Shown here: positions 11,239 to 24,344 of the stretch, piece by piece
Numbering within the stretch: the stretch's first letter is position 1
Layout of the letters: the number at the start of each line of letters is the position of its first letter
Source: Tetrahymena elliotti 4EA
Taxonomy: Eukaryota; Ciliophora; Oligohymenophorea; Hymenostomatida; Tetrahymenidae
Reading direction: 5' to 3'
Length of the DNA stretch: 64,000 nucleotides
Assembly (NCBI GenBank): GCA_000231825.2
Contig: JH720295.1
Location: 182,475 to 246,474, forward strand
Made by a program: the position numbers and the translations under genes
The notes under the pieces: model-generated
What the model saw: only the letters and a program-made list of their open reading frames with translations
Database searches by the model: none
Told to the model about the DNA's origin: nothing

Positions 11239-13650
11239 ATGGAAGAAGAAAAAAATTTACACAAGACTTTCTTCATCTAGTTAGAGAGCCAATAGGATAA
11301 TTTGTATTCAATATACTTAAGTTTCCTTAAGATATTCTCTTAAAAGCAGCAAGATCAAGTCTATAAGAAATGGATGTAATTCCCTAAAAAAAATGAAGCT
11401 TATATCTTATCAGTTTAAAAGGAAGAGACTAAGAAAAGGATATCTAATCTTTATCAATAATCCAAATGGCCGGAATAAAAGATTTAAAACTTGAAGTGGA
11501 AAGAGATTCAAGTTGATGATGAAATCATTAGGATAGTCAAGTATTAAAATGATTCTGATTCTTAGCAAGAAATACTTTAGGCTAAACGCTATAGTGAATT
11601 TGCTATCATTCACAATATAGGTTCTGATCAGTATGAAATTCAGAAATTTAGTCTAGAAAATTGTGTAAATTAATCAATTTAAAAATAAATTGGAGAATAG
11701 GAATAAGATGGAAGATAAAATAATTTAATAGAGAATGAATTGGGAATTAATGATAATTAATTTGCTCAGAATAATTCTGATGAAATTACAAATTATTAAA
11801 AATAATTAGAAGAAAATGAAACCCTTATTTTTAATTTAAAGCAAGAAAATCAAAACAATTTGTTGATAATTAACAATCTAAATAATTAAATCATTGAAAG
11901 CAAAAATCATTTTGAAGATTCTTATGAAAAGCTTAAATCATAAGAGGAAGAAGATAAATAAGTTATTTATCGTTTAAAGACAGAACTAGAAAAAATTAAT
12001 TAAACTATTGAATAAGAGAAATAACTCAGCAATGAATTAAAAGATAAACTTAAAAGCAAAGAAAATGATTTAGAAGAAGAAAAAAGCAAATTTTCTGCGA
12101 GTGAAAAAGAAAACAACAAAAATTATTAAGAAAAATTAGATTTTCAAGAAAAGAATTTGAAGCTAATAGAAGAATACAATGAACTTGGCAAAGAACACAA
12201 TAAAGATAAACATGATCTATAAAAGATCACTAAAAAGTATTTAAAGAAGAAAGATAAATACTTAAAATTAAAGGAAAAAATGTTAATTAGCAGAGAAGAA
12301 ATGGAAAATGAGATGGAGAAGACCAGACAAGAAATTGATTACATTAAATCTTAATTTTAAGATAAAGAGATATAACTCAAACAAACAGTTAATCTAATGA
12401 AAGAATAACAAAATTTAATCAAAAAGTCAGAAAATTTGTTGAAAGAAAAAGAAAATTCAATCAAAGAAAAAATAAATTTCATTCAAGAAAAAGACAATCT
12501 AATTTAATAAAAATAAAATCATATTAGAGAATAAGAAAATCAAATTAAAAAATTTTACCTAAATTTGGATTCTTGTGAGTAAAAGAAGAATGAATTTTAA
12601 TCTAAATATTATGAGTTGAGAAATTAACATGATAATCATCAATATGGTTCAATTATGAACATTAATAAAGCTTTAGATTTTGAAGATACTCCTATCACCA
12701 ATTATAGAGATAAATTTTTATAGCACAGAAATAACTTTAGAAGTGCATAATCTAATTTTAAACAAAATGTAAGCTGTAATTAATATGATACTCTTAGTTA
12801 AAGCAAAGACTATTTCAATGATTCTTTTAATAAATAAAGTCTGAATCAATTATCAGTGGAAGAGAAGAATTCAATGAATAAAGATTTCACTCACTAGGCA
12901 GATATTTTTACTTTACATAGCTAGTTAAAAGAAGTTAAGGTTAGTCCAGACAAAGAAGCTAGTTAGAATCACTCTATTTTGTAAACTTTGGAGGAATAAA
13001 AAATATTTGTTTAGAACTATTAAAGTAATTAAAAATAAAACATTTTAGATTGTTTGGATAATTATTAATAATAATTAAAATTTGAATATCAATCATGTGA
13101 ATCTTTAGATCAAATTTCATTAGATAATATCTTATAATAATTGGATCAATATGATCAATGTCCAAGCATTTCTTAGTTAAGTGATTCTCAATAGGAAATC
13201 AAAAGCTAAAAACCATCACCAGTAAACGAGATAAATCCTTTATAAGAAATAAAAAATAATGAAAAAGTATTCAAAAAGAATAGATAATTCAAGGATAAAT
13301 CTAAATACAGTCCAAGCAAACATTAGTAAATGATTAAAAAATAAAATCCCTCTAAAATATTTCACAATAAAAATCACAAGTAAAAATATTTGTAGCAAAA
13401 AAGGCTGAATGAAAAATAGCTAAATAAACAAATAAATAATTAACATAATACAAAACCTCACCTCAAAAAAAAATTCTAAGAACAAATCAACTAAAAAACT
13501 CATCAACACAATAGCGATAGACAAAATAACACTAATAAAACCTAATCTTAAAACAATAGAAACAATCAATACAGTTAAAACATATCACTAAAAAGTCTAT
13601 TCTTGACTAACAGAAACCACATCAGTAAGGAAATTACAAAGAAATAATGA
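11239..13650 (+). CDS. Long coiled-coil protein, unknown function
   Basis: Single exon of 803 residues from ATG 11239 to TGA 13648-13650. Residues 1 to about 125 are mixed and possibly globular (segments KKWMQFPKKNEAYIL and AKRYSEFAIIHNIGSDQYEI). About 170-470 is heptad-rich Glu/Lys/Gln/Asn sequence typical of a long coiled coil, for example KKYLKKKDKYLKLKEKMLI. The remainder is low-complexity Gln/Asn/Ser, becoming very basic near the end (KKQNPSKIFHNKNHKQK). No signal peptide or membrane segment. No family could be named. A cytoskeletal or structural role is possible but unsupported. The dense use of TAA/TAG as Gln makes this gene invisible in a standard-code ORF scan. Confidence 0.8.
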
Positions 13651-14531
13651 ATAATTGAATTCATGTTTTATCATCAAAAAATGAACAGTTTATTAAATAA
13701 TTTCCTTGATATATTAATTAATAAATAAATTAAATTATTTTTATTTTCTAACTTTTAAATTTAAGTTTTGCTTATCATCTATATTATATTTTTCAAATTT
13801 AATTAATTTTATAAATAAATTTTCAATTAAATCGTATTCATTTTTCTTCAATATGTTTGTTTTCTAGGTTTTCATTCATTCATTAAATTAAATTTTTGTT
13901 TTAATAAGAAAAGAACAGCATTAAAAATGTTATTTTATTTACTTATTTGTAAAAGCCATTAATTAAAATAAATTTTACTTAAAAAAACATTTATTTAAAA
14001 AAAGTTTTTGTTTTTTATTTTGATTCCAAAGTTTTAATTTTAAAGAGGGTTTTTGTTAAATTTTAGCATATCACATCTCAAAAGAAATTTCATTTTTTTA
14101 ATTTAAATAATATAGTAATAGATATCTACTCTATCTAACTGATGTTTACTATTTAATGACATAAGGACAGATATATATGCGAGTTGAGTATGCTTACTTT
14201 ATTCCAATGTTAAATAATTTTTTAATACAAAATTTTAAAAACCTACAAAACAGTATTATGTTAATTAGATTTTTAAACTAATTTAAGAAAAAATAAGTCA
14301 ATCTCACTAATAAACTTAATTAGTCTGGATATTTTTTAAAATAAAACAAAAATGATCATACCTAGGAAGGATTTACTAATTTCCTAGAACAGAAACTGTT
14401 TTAATAAAATTCAAGTTTTTCTAATGATTTTAATTTCAGTCAACATAAAAGAACATACAAATAAGGATTTACATTTGGCATTTACAAAAATAATATATTA
14501 AAATAAAATATCAAAAAAATGTAAATATCTC
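13651..14531. other. Intergenic, convergent 3' regions
   Basis: AT-rich spacer between the coiled-coil gene (+) and the first LRR paralog (-). From about 14440 it enters the duplicated segment: the block aaggatttacatttgg(c/t)atttacaaaaata recurs near 17584. Nothing coding seen. Confidence 0.5.
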
Positions 14532-17019
14532 TCAAAAAGTTTAGAAATGAATTGTAACTAGTCTCAAAGATTTCATAAGCTTTCTCTTTATTTTTAATGC
14601 TTAATTTGGGTCTATCTAGTTTCTTCTGTTAATTAAAATATTAAATTTTAGTTTTATAAAATTTTAATTATTTAACTCAACTAAATAAAATTATTTTTTT
14701 ATCCAAGTTGAATTCTATAGAATTGTATAATTAAAGTAAAGATAAGTTAAGTAAATAAACTTACTTGAGTAATAATGTTAGTTGATTCAGCTTGTTTAAT
14801 TATGGTTTTAGCTTGGAAATATCCCAGGTTAGAAGACTATAACATTTGTTAATTCTATATATTTTAAACTTTAAATTAATATAAATTTATTTATTGCTAA
14901 CATTTTACGAAAAATCAAGCTTTAAATGTCTTAAATTTTTTATTTACAAGAGTCCTTACCAAATATCAAAAGCTGCATTATACACTATTTAATTATGGCT
15001 TGAAAAAAACAAATTAAACTCAAAAGTAGTAGTATGTTTGTAATATTATTATTTTAGTATTTTTATTAAAATTAAAAATAAGTTTACTTCAACAGCAAAC
15101 TACAATCAATTAATTTCCACTAAGCTAACTAACTCACCAGAGAAGAAGCATCTTTTATTAGAATTTGACTTTGACTTTAAATAAAATATTTTATTTTTTT
15201 ATTCACTAAAAATTTTGTTTTTATTAAAAACTTCAAAAACACAAAATTCTTATTTATTTTTCCAAGCATAACAACTAGAAATAATTCATAAATTTAAACA
15301 ATAAATAGTTTCAATCTATATGTCTGTCATACATATTTTAATTATTTTTACCTTAGGCTTAATATTAATTTTTTTAGATTTTCACATTTTCCTATGCCTT
15401 CTGCCAATAATTCAATATCATTAATGATTAAAAACCAATTTAAGCTTATTATTTTTTAGCAAAATAAATAAATAATTTTTTTAGTTATTTCTTAATTAAA
15501 ATAGTATTATTGATTAAATAATAATTTTCAATAAATTAAAAAGGTAAGTTAATTAATATATAAGGAAGGTATTTAATAAAATATACTCAAGATCTAAAGA
15601 CAATTTATCAAGATTTTAAATTCTGGGTAATCCATTGACTAATCCAAGAATTGTACTCCTATCCAATTTACAATTTCTATCATTAAGTATATATAAATAA
15701 GTATAATTTGTTATCCTATTTTTTTAATAGAAACCTCATGACCAAAGTCAAATCTGTAAGAGTTTTACAAGTGCTTAAATTAATTAGCATGTCATTAATA
15801 GCCTAGTCACCATTTATGAGATTTGTCCTAGTTTAGTAAAAATTTTATTCATTCCACCCAAAAAATCAAAAAATAATGAAAGTTTATTTGTTTAATTTGT
15901 ACGATAAATTAAAAGCTAGAATCTTCAAATGATCAAAGTTGTTAAAGCTGCTTTATAATAGATTTAAGCCTAATTTTTCAATTTGATTATCCCTTATTAT
16001 ATTTAAAAGAAATTTCTTTAATTTCTTTCTCAATTAAATAATATTTTATTACGAAAAGTCAACATCTAGTTAGCATAGACTCTTGCATTTTTTTAATCCC
16101 TTTCCAAAATAATAATTTTCACCATTACCAATTTTATTATCACTTTATGATAAAATTAAATAAAGGAAAAAAAATGAATAATTTGTAAAGAATACTTCAA
16201 ATTTATTTTAAGCCAGGCCAAACTTTCACAATTTGCTAATCCATCAGCTAGTCCCTAAATTCCTTATGATCCTACGCTATTTTCTCTAAAGGTAAATTAA
16301 ATTATTGTATGGAAATAGATATTTAATAAAATTTAAACCTTAGATTTAAAACTAATTTTTAAATAAAATTATTCTAAGATAATCCTTAAGCCAATCCTGA
16401 AACTCCCTTATCCCCAAGTGTATTAGAGCTTTAGATTATAAAACAGAAATTTTTTTATGTACTTTTAAATTATTTTTACTCTAATTCAATTTCTAAATAG
16501 AGTAGACTTTAACACTGTGCCACACTTAACCCTATAAACATACCAGAGCTACTATCAAGAAAGTTATTTCTATAATCATTAAATTTAAAAACTAATTAAT
16601 TAAAGTAGTGTTTATTTCAATCATTTACTATAGATTAAATGTAAGGTTTTTCATATTCTTTGACTTAACAAACTCTTATCTTAAATAAAAAATATCATTT
16701 GAGCTTATCCTACTATTTCTTCATTTTATATTTTAAAATAAAATAATTTTAAATAATATTTTAACTAAAAAATTGTTTGTTTTTTTTCTTTTTTATTGAT
16801 ATATCCAAAACTTTATTAAGTAAATTTAATTAATTAATCAAACTTTTTTAAATCTATAAAAATTTCGTTAAAATAAAAATGTACTTAAAATCAAGCTCCA
16901 CATTGACACGCTGAGCAACAGCTGATTTATTAAACTAAAAAAGTATTTTTCTAGTAAAAATTATCTAAATGAGAATTTACTTTTTTAATTGAATTGAAAA
17001 TTTGGATTTCTTTTTGCAT
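14532..17019 (-). CDS. LRR protein, paralog A (15 exons, about one repeat per exon)
   Basis: Fifteen exons from ATG 17017-17019 to TGA 14532-14534: 16981-17019, 16885-16934, 16629-16709, 16480-16569, 16339-16428, 16196-16285, 16053-16142, 15903-16028, 15735-15827, 15587-15676, 15352-15444, 15088-15168, 14909-14998, 14765-14854, 14532-14625. They encode 428 residues. Most exons are 81-93 nt with phase 2 at both ends and one leucine-rich unit, such as NTLGDKGVSGLAQGL followed by IQKLVLNLR. Others are GLADGLANCESLAWLKINL and AEGIGKCENLKKLILSL. The pattern (G...L...L..C..L..L.L.L) is the ribonuclease-inhibitor-like LRR class common in ciliates, a protein-interaction horseshoe. No signal peptide, membrane segment or other domain. 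Every boundary has an exact counterpart in paralog B, which strongly supports the model. Confidence 0.88.
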
Positions 17020-17634
17020 TTCTTTTTTCTTTTTATAACTGAAGGTTATTTTTTTAATAATATAAATTCAACCAAAGAGATAAATCTTTTATAAAATAAG
17101 CTAGATTCTTACCAAATAAATTAAAAGTAACTTGATACTCTTAAAATTCTTCTATTTTATTAAAGATTTTAAATTAGTATTTTTATTTTAAGGTAGATTT
17201 AAATTTTGATACAAATCTATTTATTATAAAAGTAAAAAAATTTAATATTTTACAAAAATTATTTAAATTTCTGAAAAGTATCGTTGTTGCTATGTCGGTA
17301 TGAGGAATAACAAAAATTTGATTACTTTTTGAATAAAAATATATTTGTTACCAAAATAAAATAACCTTTTTCTTTTGTCAAAATTGTATGTAATTAAAAG
17401 AAATATCATTAAAAGGAAAAATTAAATTTTATCGATTTTTAAATTGTTTTAAAATTTTAATATTATATATAGTGAAATTGGGGGGGGGCGGGGGCCGATG
17501 GAGTGGAAATGTGTTGATAAAGCGAGTGAAGTAAAGTCTTTGAAATAATTTTGATCTCAACCAACAAAAAGGAGCATAAAAAAAGGATTTACATTTGGTA
17601 TTTACAAAAATATTTAATTAATTTTTTATAAATC
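17020..17634. other. Spacer between LRR paralogs with isolated G-rich tract
   Basis: Contains the 5' flank of paralog A and the 3' flank of paralog B, which run in the same direction. At 17480-17497 lies a run of nine G, one C, five G, two C and G, the most GC-rich point of this AT-rich neighbourhood; the following ~40 bp is also richer in G than its surroundings. No gene seen. The tract is not the G4T2 telomere repeat. Confidence 0.7.
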
Positions 17635-20029
17635 TCATTACACTTGTAATTTAATTGTAACTAATCTCAAAGATTTCATAAGCTTTCTTTTCATTTGTAA
17701 AGCTTAACTTTAGAATATCCTGTTAATTAAGAATATTTATTTTTAATTTTCTTAAATTTTAATTATTTAACTAAATAAAATGAAATTAATTATATATTTT
17801 TTGCTCAAAGTTTAATTTGATTATTTTTAGGTATTTGAGATAAGTAGAGTAAACTTACCAGAGTATCAAAGTTATTTGATTCAATTTATTTAATTCTGAT
17901 GATATGTTTTAAATATCTTAGGCGATAAGATTAGTATACCATTTATTAATTCTATATATTTTTAACTTTAATGTATATTTATTAATTCCAAATATTTTAC
18001 TAAAAATCAAGCTTTAAATGTCTTAAAGTTTGTATTTGCAAGAGTCCTTACAAAATATCAAATGCTGCATTTTCTCCTACTGAATTATTACTGAAAAAAA
18101 TAAATTGTATTAAAAAGTAATAGTGTGTTTGTAATATTATTATTTTTGTGTTTTTATTAAAATCAAAATTAATTTTACTTCAATACCAAGCTGCAATCAA
18201 TTAATTTCCACTAAACTAACTTACGCACCAGCGAAGAAGCATCTTTTATTTCAATACCACTTTAACTTTAATAAAACAATTTATTTTTTTATCAAAAATG
18301 TCCTTTTAATTTCATATCTACATGTCTGTCATACATATTTTAATTATTTTTACCTTAGGCTTAATATTAATTTTTTTAGATTTTCACATTTTCCTATGCC
18401 TTCTGCCAAATATTCAATATCATAAATGTTTAACAACCAATTTAAGCTTATTATTATTTAGCAAAATAAATAAATAAATAATTTTGTTTAGTTTTTTTTA
18501 TTCCTCTTAATTAAAAATAGTATTATTGTTTGAATAATAGTTTTCAATAAATTAAAGAGGTAGGCTAAAATTCATTAAAGAGTAAGGTAGGTATTTAATA
18601 AAATGTACTTAAGATCTAAAGACAATTTATCAAGATTTTAAACTCTGGGTAATCCATTGACTAATCCAAGAATGGTGCTATGATCCAATTTACAATTTCT
18701 ATCATTAAGTATATATAAATAAATATAATTTGTTATTCTATTTTTTTAATATAAACCTCATGATTAAAGTCAAATCTGTAAGACTTTTACAAGTGCTTAA
18801 ATTAATTAGCATGTTATTAATAACTTAATAATCATTTATGCAATTTGACCTAGTTTAGTAAAAATTTTATTCATTCCACCCAAAAAATCAAAAAATGATG
18901 AGAATTTATTTGTTAATTTGTACGATAAATTAAAAGCTAGAATTTTCAAATGATCAAAGTTGCAAAAGCTGCTTTATAATAGATTTAAACCTAATTTTTC
19001 AATCTGATTATTCCTTTTTATATTTAAAAGAAATTTCTTTAATTTCCTTCTAAATTAAATAAAAAATGAATAAATTATTGTTTGTATTTTTATTACTAAA
19101 AATCAACGTCTAGTTAGCGTAGACTCTTGCATTTTTTTAATCCATTTCCAAAATAATAATTTTCACCATTACCAATTTTATTATCACTTTATGATAAAAT
19201 TATGTAAAGTCAAAAGCATGAATAATTTGTAAGGAATACTTCAAATTTATTTTAAGCCAAGCCAAATTTTCAAAATTTGCTAATCCATCTGCTAGTCCCT
19301 AAATTCCTTATGACCCTATGTTATTTTCTCTAAATTTAAAATAAATTATTAAATCAAAATAGATATTAAAAAAATCTAAACCTTAGATTTAAAACTAATT
19401 TTTAAATAAAAATCATCTAAGATAACCCTTAAGCCAATTCTGAAACTCCCTTATCCCCAAGTGTATTAAAGCTTTAAATTATAAAACTTAAATGTGTTTT
19501 TTTTACTCTTAAAATATTTTTACTCTAATTTAATTACTAAATAGAGTAGACTTTAACACTGTGCCACACTTAACCCTATAAACATACCAGAGTTACTATC
19601 AAGAAAGTTATTTCTATAATCATTAAATTTAAAAACTAATTAATTAAAATAGTGTTTATTATTTACTATAGATTTAAAGTAAGGTTTTTCATATTATTTG
19701 ACTTAGTAAACTCTTATCTTAGATAAAAAATATCGGATGAGCTTATCCTACTATTTCTTTTAAATAATAATTTAGCTTTATTTTTTTGTTAAATCTGTTT
19801 TTATTATTTATCAAAAACTAACATTATGAAGTAAATTTAATTAATTATCCAAATTTCTTTAAATCAATAAAAATTTAATTCAAAACAAATGTACTTAAAA
19901 TCAAGCTCCACATTGGCACGCTGAGCAACATCTGATTTATTAAACTAAAAAAGTATTTTTGTAGTCAAAATTATCTAAATTTCAATTTACTTTTTTAATT
20001 GAATTAAAAATGTGGATTTCTTTTAGCAT
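17635..20029 (-). CDS. LRR protein, paralog B (15 exons, about one repeat per exon)
   Basis: Fifteen exons from ATG 20027-20029 to TGA 17635-17637: 19991-20029, 19895-19944, 19667-19747, 19524-19613, 19382-19471, 19240-19329, 19097-19186, 18924-19049, 18757-18849, 18609-18698, 18354-18446, 18179-18259, 18001-18090, 17859-17951, 17635-17719. The product is 426 residues. Exon sizes match paralog A except exons 14 and 15 (93 and 85 nt against 90 and 94). Repeats include NTLGDKGVSELAQGL, ENNIGSQGIQGLADGL and NNSVGENAAFDILQGL. Both copies remain open in the same frame over all 15 exons, so both are probably functional genes, not decayed copies. The C-terminal exon is the most diverged. Role is not known beyond the LRR fold. 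Confidence 0.88.
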
Positions 20030-21696
20030 TCTTTTTCTTTTTAAATGTCTAGATTATTTTTTACTATTATAAATTCAAGTAAAGAGATAAATCTTTTAAA
20101 AAATAATCAAGCCAAATAGATTAAAAATAATTTGAAACTCCTAAAACTCTTCTATTTTATCAAAGATCATAAATTAATATTTTATTTTATGGTAGAATTT
20201 AAATGTTGATAAAAACCTATTTATTTAATGAAAATATTGGTTATGATGAGGAATAACAAAAGTAAAATAACCTTTTTTCTTGTTAGTGAATGAATTAAAG
20301 AAAATTATTATGAAAATGAAAAATAAATTTTATCAATTTTTAATTTATTGTAGAATTTTAGTATTTGTTAAAATATAATAACCTGAGAAACCTTGAATTT
20401 TGATTGTATGAAAGGATAAATAAATAAAAATAGAATTTGTTTATCAATAAAAATATGTTTTTAACATAATTTCTATTTTGCAAAAATAAAATGAATGAAT
20501 TAAAGAAAATTATTATTTAAAGAAAAAATAAATTTCTTAGATTTTTAATTTATTGTATGAAAAATTGAAATATTTATTTATAAAAATAAAATAATATAAC
20601 CAACCTTATTTTGTATGAATGAATTTTTAAAAAATTATATTTAAGAGGAATAGTAAAGATTCGATTTGATTACAGAATAAATTATGGATTTGATAAGAGT
20701 AAATAAATACTATTTATGAGAAAATAAAATATTCTTAATATTTAGATATAATATTCAATGAATTGATTTTAAAAAATCATTGTTACTTAGGAATAGCAGC
20801 CTAGATTTGATTGCTTTTATTTTTTAGTAGAATTTAATTACTAATAAAAATCTATTATTATTAAATAAATATTTGCAAAGAGATAGATTTAAACAAAGCG
20901 ATAGTTCAAAGGAATAATAAAAATGCAGATTTGTAATTTAAAAAGAAAAAAATAAAAACTAAGAAATTGTTGATTGATTGATTTGATTTGAATTGAGTTC
21001 AGAGAATAGGAATCATTAGAGTAATATATGGTTATAATGAGGTATTAGATTAAGATTAATTTTTTTCTATTAATTTTGTTCACTATTTTATTGAGAAAGA
21101 GATAGATAGATAAATTTTTAGACAATATCGAGGATTACACAAACACACATACAAAATTATAGCAATTAATTAATTAAATAAAGCATGAAAGCATTTATTT
21201 TTTTGAAAAGAAAAGTATGATTTTGATTGATTTGACTTAATAAGTAATCAGAAATTTATTAAAAAAGTAAAGCAGAGTTATTTTCACTAAATTTAGCATT
21301 GTTAGCTAGTAATTTATTCATTCATTGATTAATGAAATAAATATTAAATTAAAATCAATTACAAGCATTTTATACAATAAAAATAAAGCAAAATGTAGTA
21401 AGAATTTGCATCTGTTATTGTCATCATTAATTTTCTTTTTTTTTTGGGGCATTTGATGAAACAAAAAGATTTGTGGAAATTAAATCCTTAAATGCAGAAA
21501 ATTTATAATTATATATACAATCAATCTACAGATTATTAAATTACTAACAAACTAAACTATAAAGTTACAAGCACACTAAAATTGTTTATCTAGCACAAAT
21601 AATTAAGACAACTATAGGGTCAAAATAATTAATACCTATCTTATATAAGCATTAGAAAAGCAGCTTCAATATTCTAAAATAGCTCTACAAATATAT
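20030..21696. other. Intergenic, divergent; contains diverged tandem repeats
   Basis: Upstream region of LRR paralog B and of the Asn/Ser/Gln-rich gene. Between about 20285 and 20680 a unit containing gaatgaattaaagaaaattattat...aataaatttnttagatttttaatttattgta occurs at about 20287 and 20490, with a more diverged third copy from about 20615. The rest is AT-rich with frequent aaataaataaa. No gene or RNA recognised. Confidence 0.5.
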
Positions 21697-23133
21697 ATGA
21701 GTATGAATGCAGAAAGCAGGCTCAATTTATTTTAGTAAATGCAGTATGGTTAAGAGAGATCTTAAAAAATACAAATCCCAAAAGTGAGAGGTAATCTTAG
21801 TTCTTTTAATGATTTAATGAATTATGACTCTATGAAAATTGAAAGCTAAGCACTGAACAATCTCAGGATAATGAGTGAAGATAAACTTGATTAGTATTTA
21901 ACTAATTTGAATTCTAATAGTAATATAGCTAGACCAAATATTATTATCAGCAGCAATCATTAAGCTAATTCTAATAATTCTGTCATGACAAATAATTTAT
22001 TCCATTAAAACTTTTATTCTTAGAATAATATCAGCAATTAGCTTTATTCCCCTGAAAAAAGGAAAAGCTCTAACATAGTTGGATGGGATCATGATGACTC
22101 AACTATTCAAGAAATAGATTAAATTGATTTAAATTTAGAAAAAGAGTCATCAACCACAGTAAAAGAAGAACCTGTGTAAGAAAAAGTATAGCGTTCTTAA
22201 AGCTAGTTTGAAAAGCAGAATTCAAGCGTTTCTTCAGCAACAATTAATACTGCAATAACAGCAACAACTTCTAACTCTAATGCATCACCTCTCGCTGTTT
22301 AATAATCTCAAAATTCAGAAAAGGAACAGAAAAAGTAATAAATTAGCTCAATATCTTCTCCAATAATACATAATAATGTAAGAAGATCTCTTAGTAAGAA
22401 ATCCTCTTATATATAATTGACAAGTAGCGCTACAGATCTATCAATCTAAAATGTTTCTTAAATAAAAATGCCACATCAAGTAGCTGTAGAATTAAATTCC
22501 ACATCACCCACTTAGGGTTTTTTTAAAAAATAAGTCAGTCTCAGAAAATTTCCACCAATTTAACGTTCTTAATCTCCTTCTTTGCATTCTTATATGTAAT
22601 AAGAAAGAAGTAATTCTAAAGTGAGATTGTAATCTAAAATAATGAGAATTCGTACTTCATCATAATCTGCAGCAGATTAAAATTAATCTTCTCTCAATTA
22701 AACAGGAAATAAAATATAAAAAATTATTCATTAAAGCCACCAGAGCTTGAATGGGACTAATAACATGAACTGTAATTTCAATGTAAACAGCTACATAACG
22801 AGTGGTATTAACAACAGCATCAACAACTACAACAACAGCAATAACAATAATGGTAATTTATAATAAGTAAATATTCAATCTATAAATAACAACACGCTCT
22901 ATTATAAAAAAATATTGCAAAACACTAAAGTTTTATAATAAAGATAAAAAGCACTAGCCTAACTATCTACACAACAACAATAACAATTACAAACTAATCT
23001 TAAAACTTCTTAATCATTTGCTCTTTACAATATAACTAATCCTACTATCTAATCTTATGTTAAATATTCCTCACCTTTAAGAGGAAGTCTTTCCAAGTTT
23101 TTCCTTGTCAAAAACGGGCACTATCACAAATGA
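21697..23133 (+). CDS. Asn/Ser/Gln-rich low-complexity protein, unknown
   Basis: Single exon, 478 residues, ATG 21697-21699 to TGA 23131-23133. A second ATG follows two codons later and could equally be used. The sequence is dominated by Ser, Asn and Gln with Thr/Ala patches. It carries clusters of basic-Ser-Pro sequence (RSQSPSLHS, SPEKRKSSN, RRSLSKKSS) that look like kinase sites. Near the C-terminus is an Asn-run (INNSINNYNNSNNNNG). The last 20 residues, with SPLRGSLSKFFLVKNG, look more ordered. No domain, signal peptide or membrane segment. No function is proposed. Most likely an intrinsically disordered nuclear or cytoplasmic protein. Confidence 0.75.
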
Positions 23134-24344
23134 ATTTAAAATAATTAATTAATAAACGAATGATTTATTTACTTATTGATTCTTGGACAAATTAATAAAT
23201 AATCTATCATTCATTCATTCATTTATTCTACCTATCTATCTAAAAAATAAATTAATTTTAACTGTATATAAATCTCAAAGCAAGCAAGCAGCATACAAGT
23301 AAACAAACAAACAAGCAAACAAAAAAAAGTAAATAAATAAACAATAATTAATAATAATAATAATAAAGTTAATTAACCAAATTAATAAATTAAATAATCT
23401 CTCACTTTATATAATCAACTAAATAATTAGATATTCATTCATTCTTATTTTCATCTTATTTATAGTATTAAATCATCTCTTGATTTATTTATTTAATTCC
23501 TTCCTTTAACCTACATTTCTATAAATTTTAAATTTTATTTTATTTTATTGAATTGAATTGATTGATTTTTCATAATTAAATAAATATAAATTTATTTGTT
23601 GAAAATCCTATATGAGATATGGTTGTTTATGATATAAAATTTTAATAATTTTTATGAAATTTTATCCTTCAAAGGATAAAATAAAAGAGAAAGCAACAAG
23701 CTTGCTTGCTTGAATAATTACTGAACACTAGAATAATTTTTCAAATTAATTGGAGTTGTACTTTTTTGAAGATAGTTTAAATTGAACTTTACAAAGTTAA
23801 ACTGAATAAAAATATCTCCACATTTTATACAATTGAATTGACTTTTCTTAATTAAATAAATAAATAGATATAAGTTTATTTGTTGAAAAACATTTGAGAT
23901 ATAATTGATTTGTGATAGATTATTTTATATATTAGTTTTTATGAAATATTAATTAGCTTTTAAAGTATATAATAAATGAGAAAGCAATAAGTTTGCTTGA
24001 GTAGTTTTTAAACTGAATAAAAATATATACACATTTTATATAATTGAATTGAATTGACTTTACTTAATTAAATAAATAAATAAATTTATTTTTTGAAAAT
24101 TTATGAGATAAATAAATCATTTTTGGTTGGTTTGATTATTTTTTCTGTAATTTAGTATTCATTTTACTTTATAGAGATTATTATTGTCAAGATTCTATAA
24201 TAAGAATTATCATTATTATTTTTTCAATAGGCATATTTTAGGGATTTTGTATTTACATGTTTTTTTTTGATTCTGAATTTGATAGCAATAATTAGTTCAT
24301 TAATAATTTAATTAATAAATTGTTTGTAAAGTTTGATTTTATGT
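23134..24344. other. Intergenic with three diverged tandem repeat units
   Basis: Convergent 3' ends of the 21.7-kb and 25.3-kb genes. About 23555-23830, 23835-24040 and 24045-24135 are successive diverged copies of one unit. Each opens ttgaattga.tt....taattaaataaata...atttatttgttgaaaa..atgagata, and the first two continue to gagaaagcaa.aagcttgct(t)g and aaactgaataaaaatat. The third is partial. Short repeats such as caagcaagcaagc and aacaaacaaacaag precede them near 23280-23320. Nothing coding. Confidence 0.6.

Larger units (their letters stand above)
14440..20340. repeat. Large direct duplication carrying two LRR genes
   Basis: About 14440-17460 and about 17558-20340 are two copies of one ~2.9-kb segment in direct orientation. 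The match runs through exons, introns, the 3' flank (aaggatttacatttgg) and the 5' flank (tatgaggaataacaaaa near 17298 and tgatgaggaataacaaaa near 20244). Exons are more alike than introns. Between the copies sits about 100 bp with a G-rich tract. The two copies carry the LRR genes listed separately. Confidence 0.9.

Noticed and set aside
20595..20610. Sequence ataaccaaccttatt resembling the Tetrahymena chromosome breakage sequence
   Set aside because: It differs from the conserved 15-mer TAAACCAACCTCTTT at several positions that are normally invariant.
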